A DNA stretch of 64,000 nt from Bremerella cremea. Its GTDB lineage: Bacteria; Planctomycetota; Planctomycetia; Pirellulales; Pirellulaceae. The translations under genes were made by a program, and so were the position numbers. Every line of letters starts with the position of its first letter. The stretch's first letter is position 1. A model generated the notes under the pieces. It saw only the letters and a list, made by a program, of their open reading frames with translations. It was not told where the DNA came from and searched no databases. The stretch lies in assembly GCF_003335505.1 (NCBI RefSeq), contig NZ_QPEX01000010.1, forward strand, positions 1,054,001 through 1,118,000, read 5' to 3'. Positions 25,552 through 32,891 of this stretch are shown one piece after another.

Positions 25552-27432
25552 TTAACGAACTACCTTCAAACTCACATCTGAGTCGGCAGTCGCAGGGGGC
25601 GTTTGCCCAGCAGGAGGCGTCATATTGGCCGCCGGCGCAGGGGCAGCAGGCGTTTGCGTCATGCCAGGAAGCGGGTTCGATAAAGTTTGGACACCGCCTG
25701 ACCCTTGATTCAGGACACTTTGCAGCAGTTCTTCCAAACGAGGACCACGTGGGTTGATCTCAACGACGGTTCCATCCGGACCAACGAAGACCAGAAATGG
25801 CAACGCTTCGACACCGCAGCGAACCGCATTGGGGTCTTTGAATCCGGTATTGTCCGGATCAGCACTCACCACCGTAGGCCAAGGCAAGCTGTTCGCTTGG
25901 AAAAACGCGGCGCGGGCCCGAGGATCATCATCCAGGTTCACGCTAACTACTTCAAAGTTCTTGGAACGGTACTTCTGGTAAACCCGCTTGATCCCTTCCA
26001 TCTCTTCAAGACAGATCGGGCACCAAGTCGCCCAGAAATCGACTAGAACCCACTTTCCTTTGTACTGACTCCAATCGAACGGGACACCGTTGATCGTGTT
26101 CCCCTCGACCACAAACGGCTTAGCAATTAAACCGGTACGCTTTTGGGCATTGCTCACCGAGGTTGCCACCGACTGCACGACTTGAGGATCTGGGTGATTG
26201 CCGTAGAACTCTTGCATGAGTCCAGCAATCCGCCGAGCTAGGTTCATCTTGCCGTAGTCTTCCATCTGCATTTCGATGGTCGACATCATTTGTAGCGGTT
26301 CGAGGTTATCTTTCGGTTTGGTCGCAACCCAATTGCGGATGTTGGTCACCAGGACGTCTTCTTGTGACTCGTCGCCATTGGCGGCAGCCATCATGGTGCC
26401 CACAATTCGGTACTGCAGAATCATGTCGTCCAAGTCTGTGGCCCGCTCGGCGAGCGCCTGATCTTTCGCACCGGTGAACGACTTCTTCATCATCTCTAGG
26501 ATTGCCACGGCGTTTTCGGTGTGTCCCATGCGGGCAAAAACAACCGCAGCATTCTCAGCCACCCCAAAGTGCATGATGTCGGCATTGGGATCTTCGATGA
26601 TGTACTTCGAGTCTTCCATCACCGGCTGGAAAAGCGATTCTTCCCCCGAGGCGAACTGGGCGAGCATTTGCTCGAAGAGGAACAAACGCGCGAAACGAGC
26701 GACATTCGGATCTTTGGTCGCCGCAATGCCTTGAGCAAATTGAATTCGCTCTTGGGCGATTTGATTGGCCTGATCTGGCAAAATTTGAATGAGCATTTCG
26801 TAGGCGTTGAACTTGAACTGCACCGCAGCGCGGCGTTGTTCCGAGGTTGCCCCTGGGGCCGCCAACAACTTGTCGCCGGCATTCAACACGTTCGAGTAAA
26901 CGCGAGTCGCAAACCGACGCAACTCTTGCGGCGAAGCATTGTTGGGGAACGGAACCGCTGTTAGGTCGTTCATGTAACTCAGCAGTTGTTCTGGCGTTCC
27001 GTTGGGAACGTTATCCAGGTCCATCTGGGCGGCAAGTTCCGCCGGAGTCATCGGAGGCGGCAATTCTGGTTGACCCGCAGCTGCGTTGACCTGCATATCG
27101 GCACTACCTGCCGGAGCTTGCGCCACCTGAGTTTGAGGCTGGGCGGCTTCTGTTTGGGAATAGGCCGACACTGGCGAGGTCGTGCCCATCGGAGGCTGCG
27201 TCGATGGTTGTGCTGGGTTGACATCCGCCGCACTCATTCGCGGGGCAGCAGCAACCTCAACCGAAGCGGGGCTAGAAGCGGCTGGTGTGGCCGATTCGCC
27301 GGTGTTTTTTTGCTCGATACTAACGGTCGGCGGAGTTGCCTCACCACCACCGCATCCTGTAAATGACAATCCAGCGGCTGCCAGCACAGCAGCCGACCAG
27401 TAACCGTGGTTGACCAACAATCGAACTCGCAT
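25552..27432 (-). CDS. Lipoprotein with C-terminal TlpA-like thioredoxin domain
   Basis: 626 residues from ATG at 27432 (AGGA eight bases upstream). The signal peptide ends with lipobox SFTGC. A Pro/Ala/Gln-rich linker (about residues 30-140) is followed by a helical region (about 150-440) without catalytic motif, then a thioredoxin fold: FDWSQYKGKWVLVDFWATW, with Cys471-Pro-Ile-Cys474 in WCPICLEEM, and VEALPFLVFVGPDGTVVEI with cis-Pro. This is the TlpA/ResA type of periplasmic thiol-disulfide exchange protein; the C-terminal tail is again Pro/Ala-rich. Planctomycetes often have such lipoproteins, roles unassigned. Anchored in a membrane, acting in the periplasm (inferred). Confidence 0.85.
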   Translation of the reverse strand: MRVRLLVNHGYWSAAVLAAAGLSFTGCGGGEATPPTVSIEQKNTGESATPAASSPASVEVAAAPRMSAADVNPAQPSTQPPMGTTSPVSAYSQTEAAQPQTQVAQAPAGSADMQVNAAAGQPELPPPMTPAELAAQMDLDNVPNGTPEQLLSYMNDLTAVPFPNNASPQELRRFATRVYSNVLNAGDKLLAAPGATSEQRRAAVQFKFNAYEMLIQILPDQANQIAQERIQFAQGIAATKDPNVARFARLFLFEQMLAQFASGEESLFQPVMEDSKYIIEDPNADIMHFGVAENAAVVFARMGHTENAVAILEMMKKSFTGAKDQALAERATDLDDMILQYRIVGTMMAAANGDESQEDVLVTNIRNWVATKPKDNLEPLQMMSTIEMQMEDYGKMNLARRIAGLMQEFYGNHPDPQVVQSVATSVSNAQKRTGLIAKPFVVEGNTINGVPFDWSQYKGKWVLVDFWATWCPICLEEMEGIKRVYQKYRSKNFEVVSVNLDDDPRARAAFFQANSLPWPTVVSADPDNTGFKDPNAVRCGVEALPFLVFVGPDGTVVEINPRGPRLEELLQSVLNQGSGGVQTLSNPLPGMTQTPAAPAPAANMTPPAGQTPPATADSDVSLKVVR

Positions 27433-27635
27433 GGAACACTTCCTGATGAAATTTTCGGATCCTTCCCGATGCACGCGGAAAGTCGCGGCGGAATTCTAGA
27501 GTATTCCGGAAATCGATACAGCGCCGATTTTCCACTCGTTTGCTATCAACCGCATTCCTTCCACTCAGTTACCTAGAACAGTGTTAACGGAACCTAATCG
27601 TCCCCTAAGTCGAATTCTTCCGTCGCTTAATCCAA

Positions 27636-27671
27636 TTTCGAGTATTTCGAGCATTTCTTCCGTTTCGAGCA
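27636..27671. repeat. 9-bp tandem repeat, candidate operator of the HTH-PIN operon
   Basis: Four consecutive 9-base units: TTTCGAGTA, TTTCGAGCA, TTTCTTCCG and TTTCGAGCA. Three keep TTTCGAG; the third is diverged. They end five bases before a TATAAT hexamer and lie 47 bases ahead of the HTH-type gene. Helix-phased direct repeats at this place suggest binding by the HTH protein (inference). Confidence 0.55.
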
Positions 27672-27675
27672 AGGC

Positions 27676-27681
27676 TATAAT
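27676..27681 (+). promoter_or_regulatory. Candidate -10 hexamer of the HTH-PIN operon
   Basis: TATAAT lies 37 bases before the ATG at 27718, directly after the 9-bp repeats. No TTGACA-like -35 is seen at the expected 17-base distance (27653-27658 reads ATTTCT), so activity may need an activator or a weak -35. Confidence 0.45.
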
Positions 27682-27717
27682 TCTCTTGAATACTCACAAA
27701 AAAGCGAGGCAAATCGA

Positions 27718-28185
27718 ATGGCATCACAAATCCCTTCTCACTTTGAAATGGTGACCCCCAACCAGGCAGATGCCGAACTTGCCCGTGAATCAAGTCGTTC
27801 GCTTGCTGCTTGCAAATTGCCCCCAGGCACGGGGATTCGCCTACGTTTGGGAGACGACGACGACGGGGAATCGATTGTTGTTCCGGCTTCGGCTTTCCGG
27901 CTTTTCCAGAACTTGCTAACGGAAATGTCCCAGGGCAATGCCGTTACTTTGGTCCCAACCCAGGCGGAACTCACCACACAACAAGCCGCAGATATCTTAA
28001 ATGTCTCGCGGCCGTATCTGGTTAAACTATTAGACGAAGGAAAGATCCCTTCACGATTGGTAGGCCAGTATCGTCGCGTTCGCTTGGATGACCTGATGGT
28101 CTATAAGAGCCGAGATGACAAGGCGCGCAATGATGTTCTTGATCAACTCTCTGCCGACGCCCAAGACCAGGGAATGGGCTATTGA
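27718..28185 (+). CDS. Excisionase-type HTH DNA-binding protein, probable antitoxin
   Basis: 155 residues; GAGG is eight bases before the ATG. The first 85 residues form an uncharacterised acidic region (SLAACKLPPGTGIRLRLGDDDD, then a predicted helix ASAFRLFQNLLTEM). Residues about 88-135 are a MerR/excisionase-type helix-turn-helix: LTTQQAADILNVSRPYLVKL and DEGKIPSRLVGQYRRVRLDD. Its stop overlaps the TTG start of the PIN gene by four bases. HTH + PIN pairs of this type are annotated as type II toxin-antitoxin modules; the HTH protein would neutralise the PIN RNase and repress the operon, with the upstream 9-bp repeats as likely operator. Both points are inferred. Confidence 0.8.
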   Translation: MASQIPSHFEMVTPNQADAELARESSRSLAACKLPPGTGIRLRLGDDDDGESIVVPASAFRLFQNLLTEMSQGNAVTLVPTQAELTTQQAADILNVSRPYLVKLLDEGKIPSRLVGQYRRVRLDDLMVYKSRDDKARNDVLDQLSADAQDQGMGY

Positions 28186-28757
28186 TCACTCCCCCTGTCA
28201 CCGTTGTCTATGACGCGAACATCCTTTATCCGGCTCCGCTTCGCGACCTGTTTATGAGACTTGCTCATGCAGGACTAGTTCGTGCTCGGTGGACAGAAAT
28301 GATCCATGACGAGTGGATTCGAAGCGTTCTTAGAGACAATCAAGCTACGTCGCTGGCACGTCTTACGAGAACCAAAACGTTAATGAACCAAGCAGTGCGC
28401 GATTGCCTTGTCACCGGTTACGAAGAATTAATTCCTTCGCTCACCTTGCCTGATCCGAACGACCGGCATGTGTTGGCGGCAGCAATTCATTGCCAGGCAG
28501 AAGCAATCGTCACGTTCAATCTCAAGGATTTCCCCACGGAATATCTGGCGTCATTTGGTATCTCGCCAGTTCATCCCGACAACTTTCTTACAGAATTAAT
28601 CGTCACCCAACCGGGCCCCGTTTGCGCTGCACTCAAGAGGCAACGCGAAGCTCTTCGCAATCCTCCGTTCACAGCTAAGGAACTGCTCGACACCTTGGCT
28701 GCTCAAGGATTAATCCAATCGGTCTATCGACTGCGTCCATTTCAAGAGCTTCTTTAA
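28182..28757 (+). CDS. PIN-domain ribonuclease, probable toxin
   Basis: 191 residues starting at TTG within TTGA of the antitoxin stop. The PIN pattern is present: VVYDANILYP with the first acidic residue (Asp11), a central LPDPNDRHVLAAAIHC with acidic/His residues, and TFNLKDFP near residue 110. The C-terminal 50 residues (QREALRNPPFTAKELLDTL) are an extra helical part. PIN toxins cleave RNA with two metal ions bound by a cluster of Asp. It most resembles the PIN_3-like group found with HTH genes. The stop codon overlaps that of the convergent SDR gene by four bases. Confidence 0.8.
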   Translation: MITPPVTVVYDANILYPAPLRDLFMRLAHAGLVRARWTEMIHDEWIRSVLRDNQATSLARLTRTKTLMNQAVRDCLVTGYEELIPSLTLPDPNDRHVLAAAIHCQAEAIVTFNLKDFPTEYLASFGISPVHPDNFLTELIVTQPGPVCAALKRQREALRNPPFTAKELLDTLAAQGLIQSVYRLRPFQELL

Positions 28758-29563
28758 TCGCTTCTCTCATGCACGCTAGCATCAAAAAACTGGCCGCTGA
28801 AGATTGTGCGGCCACCGTCCACAGGCAGGCAAACCCCGGTTACAAATGGGCTTTCAATTAAGAACTGCACGGCTTGAGCGACATCTTCGGGGTCTCCGAG
28901 ACGTTTGACCAATGTGGCGTCGATTGCCGCTTGGCGTTTGGTTTCACTGGCATCAGGCGGAAGTAGGACCTGGCCAGGCAGAACGGCATTCACCCGAATG
29001 GCCGGATTGAGGGCGGCCAAGTCAATCGCCAAGCTGCGTGTCAGCGTTGGCAGAGCCCCTTTGCTGGCGATGTAAGCCGAGTAATCCTTGCAGGGGCGCA
29101 CGATCGACCAATCGGCGATGTTGATGATCGCACCCCCTGTTTCTTGCTCGACCATCCGCGCCCCTGCCCAGCGACAACAGTTGAGAACCGAAAACGTGTT
29201 GATATTGAATAGCGATTGCACATCTTCAGTATTCAGTTCACTAAGTGGGGTGGGAAAGAAGATCGAAGCGGAGTTGACCAACACATCGATGCGACCAAAG
29301 TACCAGTGAACTCGTTCGATAAGTTCCTTAACTTCGGCTTCCTTGGAGAGGTCGGCCTGAAATGCATTGGCTTCGGTCCCCTGCCCTTTCAGCTCTTCCG
29401 CAAAGTCTTTCGCTTCGTCGACAGAATGGTTGGCATGCACCGCAATCCGGTAGCCGCCAGAAGCCAGGTGCTGGGCGATTGTACGCCCTACGCGTTTTGC
29501 ACTACCGGTGACAATGGCCACCGGACTAATGTCACCAAAAGTTCGTTGCTTACCGCGACTCAT
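28754..29563 (-). CDS. SDR-family oxidoreductase, pteridine-reductase-like
   Basis: 269 residues. Cofactor motif AIVTGSAKRVGRTIA is near residues 17-31; the TGSxKRVG form is typical of pteridine reductase/FolM-like SDRs and hints at NADPH. The catalytic region has the Ser-Tyr-Lys set as DYSAYIASKGALPTL, the structural NxA motif as VLVNSASIF, and the C-terminus has LPVDGGRTIFSG. Its ATG overlaps the LOG-family stop (ATGA), so it is the last gene of an MBL-LOG-SDR operon. Substrate is unknown; a role in pterin or dihydrofolate reduction is possible from the motif only. Confidence 0.85.
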   Translation of the reverse strand: MSRGKQRTFGDISPVAIVTGSAKRVGRTIAQHLASGGYRIAVHANHSVDEAKDFAEELKGQGTEANAFQADLSKEAEVKELIERVHWYFGRIDVLVNSASIFFPTPLSELNTEDVQSLFNINTFSVLNCCRWAGARMVEQETGGAIINIADWSIVRPCKDYSAYIASKGALPTLTRSLAIDLAALNPAIRVNAVLPGQVLLPPDASETKRQAAIDATLVKRLGDPEDVAQAVQFLIESPFVTGVCLPVDGGRTIFSGQFFDASVHERSD

Positions 29564-30426
29564 GGCGCAATCACCTTCGCTTCTGGGTCAGCTTCGTGGA
29601 ACTTGGTAATGATATTCCATGCTTCGCTGGGGGAATCGGCAAAGTTCAGCAGCTTCAGATGTTCATCTCGAATGACCGCTTCATCGGCGAGAAACTCAAA
29701 ATTGATGGCATTCTTCCAGTATTCTGTTCCGTACAAAATAATGGGGATTGCCTGCATGCGGTCGGTTTGCCGCAGGGTCAGGGCATCGAATAGTTCGTCG
29801 AACGTGCCGAACCCACCCGGAAAAACGACCAACGCCTTGGCCCGCATGAGAAAGTGCATCTTCCGCATGGCAAAGTAGTGGAACATAAAGCATAACCCCG
29901 GCGTAATGTACGGATTGGGGTGTTGCTCTTCGGGCAGCGTAATATTGAGGCCGATCGAAGGTGCTCCCACGTCGTATGCCCCACGATTGCCTGCTTCCAT
30001 GATGCCAGGCCCACCCCCAGTTACCACCACATAGTCGTAACGGTCGTTATGGTAGGAATGCTGCGAAACCAAACTGGCAAACGCTCTGGCTTCGTCGTAA
30101 TATTTCGATTTGGCCAGTTGACGTTCGGCCCTGTGGATAGACCGTTGTAGTTCAGGACGAGTTCCTTCTTTCTGTTGCTGCTCCTTAAGCTTATTAAGCT
30201 TAGCCTCCGCCTGAGAGCGTTCGACGATTTGGGTTCCGCCAAACAAAATAATTGTCGAGTTGATTTTCTGCCGGGTCAGAAATTCTTGTGGCTTGGTGTA
30301 CTCCAACTGTAGCCGGACACCACGCATCGATTCGCCGGCGAGAAAGTCGGTATCGTTTTGGGGCAAGACATAGCTGGGTGAATTGATAATCTGCTCTAGG
30401 TTTTCTTCTTCATGTTTGGGCGTCAT
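29560..30426 (-). CDS. LOG-family (lysine-decarboxylase-like) protein
   Basis: 288 residues. The LOG signature is clear: VVTGGGPGIMEAGNRGAYD and VVFPGGFGTFDELFDALTL. LOG proteins hydrolyse the N-glycosidic bond of nucleoside 5'-monophosphates and include cytokinin-activating phosphoribohydrolases; in bacteria many are of unknown substrate. The N-terminal 130 residues extend the usual fold with a helical, Lys/Gln-rich region (SQAEAKLNKLKEQQQKEG). Both ends overlap neighbours by ATGA, showing tight coupling with the nuclease-like and SDR genes. Confidence 0.9.
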   Translation of the reverse strand: MTPKHEEENLEQIINSPSYVLPQNDTDFLAGESMRGVRLQLEYTKPQEFLTRQKINSTIILFGGTQIVERSQAEAKLNKLKEQQQKEGTRPELQRSIHRAERQLAKSKYYDEARAFASLVSQHSYHNDRYDYVVVTGGGPGIMEAGNRGAYDVGAPSIGLNITLPEEQHPNPYITPGLCFMFHYFAMRKMHFLMRAKALVVFPGGFGTFDELFDALTLRQTDRMQAIPIILYGTEYWKNAINFEFLADEAVIRDEHLKLLNFADSPSEAWNIITKFHEADPEAKVIAP

Positions 30427-31817
30427 GTAAGCTCCTCAAGATCAAACGATTCTCCCATCCGCGGAATGATGGTGCGAAAGCCGAAACGTTGTCGCATGAG
30501 GCCAGAAAGTACCGTGGCGCTCTCAGGCTCGCCATGCGTTAGAAAAACAAGTTTCGGCTTCGGCAGGCCGGAAACCCATTGCAATAATTCACTTTGCCCG
30601 GCATGCCCACTTAAGCCTGAAACCGAAGCCAAATGGGCGTTTACCGGGACATCTCGCTTATGAATCCGAACCGTGCGATGCCCTTCTTGAATCTGTCGCC
30701 CTAGCGTGCCAGCTGCCATGTAGCCACCAGCTAACAACGTGTTTTGTGACCAGGGCAAACGCTGCCGTAAATGAAACAAGATCCTGCCTCCGGTCATCAT
30801 GCCGGAAGAAGCAATAATCACAGCGGGGCCTTTCACTTTGTTCAGTTTGCGCGAATCGGCGCTGCTGCGAACCATATGAACGTTCGATTCGTTTAGCACG
30901 CTGCTGGGGCCATTTAGACGGCCTTCCGACAAGTCGAGATCTTCGGCGAAGTCGCGAAAGATCTCCGTCGCATCGACCGCCATGGGGCTGTCGAGGTAAA
31001 TAGGAATTTTGGGAATCTTGCCGGCGTGAATTAAGACCTGCAACAAGTAAATCAATTGCTGAGCACGACCGACAGCAAACGAGGCCATCAAGATGACTCC
31101 GCCCCGTTCGATCGCCTCGTTCATGGTCGTTTCCAGCGAGTCAAGTACGTCACCTTGCGGGTGATCGCGATCGCCGTAGGTGCTTTCGCAGATGAAAAAG
31201 TCACAGCGTGGAGGCTCATGCGGATCGTGATACAACGGCGCATTGTAACGACCGACATCTCCTGAGAAGAGCAACCGGAGTGGCGGATCTTGGTTGCGGA
31301 TCTCGACTTCTATCATGTTCGAGCCCAACAAATGCCCGGCATCGTGGAAGCGAATCCAGATTGGATCGGCAGCCTCGTGCCACTCTTCGCGCGGCAGCGC
31401 GGTGAGTTGCTTGATCGTCTTACGAGCGTCCTTCGGGTCGTATAACGGCAAAGCAGGCTTATGCTTCGAGAGCCCTTTTCGATTAAAATACTCGGCATCT
31501 CGTTCCTGGTTCTCAGCCGAATCGAGCAGCAACAACTCCGTCAAACGTTTCGTTCCTGGCGTACACAATATCGGACCGTGATAGCCTTCTTTCACGACTC
31601 GTGGCAAGTAGCCGGTGTGGTCGATATGAGCATGCGTCAGCACGATGCGATCTAACGAATCGGCGTGAAACGGCAGCGGATCCCAGTTTCGTAGCCGTAG
31701 TTCTTTCAATCCTTGAAACATTCCGCAATCGATCAGGACTTTCGCGTCATCGGCCTCCAACAAATATTTGGATCCCGTGACCGTTTCCGCCGCCCCGTGA
31801 AACGTCAATCGCGTCAT
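30423..31817 (-). CDS. MBL-fold / beta-CASP RNA-specific hydrolase
   Basis: 464 residues. The metal-binding motif HAHIDH is at about residues 61-66 (RIVLTHAHIDHTGYLP), followed by a second His motif (HDAGHLLGSNM) and ASSGMMTGGRIL, which is the beta-CASP part; LASVSGLSGHAGQSELL and LVFLTHGEPES close the RMMBL-type C-terminus. Such proteins (YSH1/CPSF-73 relatives, and bacterial RNA exonucleases) process RNA with two zinc ions. First gene of an operon whose second gene overlaps its stop. The domain order is standard for the family. Confidence 0.92.
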   Translation of the reverse strand: MTRLTFHGAAETVTGSKYLLEADDAKVLIDCGMFQGLKELRLRNWDPLPFHADSLDRIVLTHAHIDHTGYLPRVVKEGYHGPILCTPGTKRLTELLLLDSAENQERDAEYFNRKGLSKHKPALPLYDPKDARKTIKQLTALPREEWHEAADPIWIRFHDAGHLLGSNMIEVEIRNQDPPLRLLFSGDVGRYNAPLYHDPHEPPRCDFFICESTYGDRDHPQGDVLDSLETTMNEAIERGGVILMASFAVGRAQQLIYLLQVLIHAGKIPKIPIYLDSPMAVDATEIFRDFAEDLDLSEGRLNGPSSVLNESNVHMVRSSADSRKLNKVKGPAVIIASSGMMTGGRILFHLRQRLPWSQNTLLAGGYMAAGTLGRQIQEGHRTVRIHKRDVPVNAHLASVSGLSGHAGQSELLQWVSGLPKPKLVFLTHGEPESATVLSGLMRQRFGFRTIIPRMGESFDLEELT

Positions 31818-31977
31818 TTGACTTCCTTTTTTGTCCTGTTGCCTAACTCCTGATATACCCTAATCTGGACGAACCAGGAATCATTTACAATGGGCCTCGC
31901 GCTACCTTCCCATCATTGCTCCCCCAGCAATCCGGCAGACCGTTACCTAATGCAGGGGAGAACAAGGAAACGTTATC

Positions 31978-32877
31978 ATGTTTCGCGATAAAGACTATCT
32001 GCTAACCGACGAAGGCTTGATTTTTAATGTCCTTGGCGACCAACACACTGCTGGCCTGGTAACGGCCGGGCTCAAATATACCCAAGGAAAAAAGTGGCAA
32101 GACACTTATGTTGCTGCGATGGCCTATTTGCAAAAATCCTTCCCGCAGTTCGTCACCGATCGGATTGTTGTCCCGGTTGATAAAATCCAACAACATCTCA
32201 AGCCACTTAAACGCACACGTCAACTGCTCGCCCAACGTGACAGTCAGCCCCCCCGGCTCGCCCAAGCAATCGACTTAATCGAGATCTTAGCGGAACATTG
32301 CGAGGTTCCGTCTTCCGAGATCGGTCTGACCGATTCACTGCTATGGGGAGAAGGGAACGACAACTCCGATATCGATTTGGTCATCTACGGACAAACGGTC
32401 ATCAATCAGTTTTTAGCGAAAAAGGAAGCCCTTTTTCAGTTTGAGGACATCCTGGAAATCGATCCTGCTCATATCCAGCGTCCTCCTTTCATCAATGATC
32501 GCACGTTCCAAACCATTGCCAACCGAAAGGGAAACCAAGGAACCTATCGGGGAACCCGCTTCACGATTCGAGGCGTGCTCACCGACGAAGAAATCTTATT
32601 CGCCACCGAAAGAACATCTCCCTTTCAAGCGACCGAATCGATGAAGTTAGAATGGGAAATGGAAATCACCGGGCGGAGTGAAAGCCTCTTTTTTCCGATC
32701 GCATACGAAACCAGCGAAGCCGTCCCCCTCGTAACCTACCATGTCGGCTACGAAATGGGCTTCCAGCCTGGGGATAAAGTGCGGGTGGCAGGCACCATGG
32801 AAACCAGTGGCGAGCTGCAACGTCTGTTAGTCGGCTCGCTGAGCGGCAAGCAGGAGTTCATTCAGCTTGTGGATTAG
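31978..32877 (+). CDS. Nucleotidyltransferase-fold protein resembling an archaeal family
   Basis: 299 residues. The middle has the nucleotidyltransferase signature: GLTDSLLWG followed by NDNSDIDLVIYG, with the DxD pair at about residues 131 and 133. The N-terminal part (FRDKDYLLTDEGLIFNVLG, LKYTQGKKW, FVTDRIVVPVDKIQQHL) and the C-terminal part (TYRGTRFTIRGVLTD, VGYEMGFQPGDKVRV) reproduce an order I know from a predicted nucleotidyltransferase family of archaea (COG1665-like), recalled rather than searched. The second Asp-x-Asp-like acid needed for catalysis cannot be located with certainty. It is a single gene in its own orientation between two minus-strand neighbours. Substrate unknown. Confidence 0.7.
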   Translation: MFRDKDYLLTDEGLIFNVLGDQHTAGLVTAGLKYTQGKKWQDTYVAAMAYLQKSFPQFVTDRIVVPVDKIQQHLKPLKRTRQLLAQRDSQPPRLAQAIDLIEILAEHCEVPSSEIGLTDSLLWGEGNDNSDIDLVIYGQTVINQFLAKKEALFQFEDILEIDPAHIQRPPFINDRTFQTIANRKGNQGTYRGTRFTIRGVLTDEEILFATERTSPFQATESMKLEWEMEITGRSESLFFPIAYETSEAVPLVTYHVGYEMGFQPGDKVRVAGTMETSGELQRLLVGSLSGKQEFIQLVD

Positions 32878-32891
32878 TTGCCCCCAGCCGG

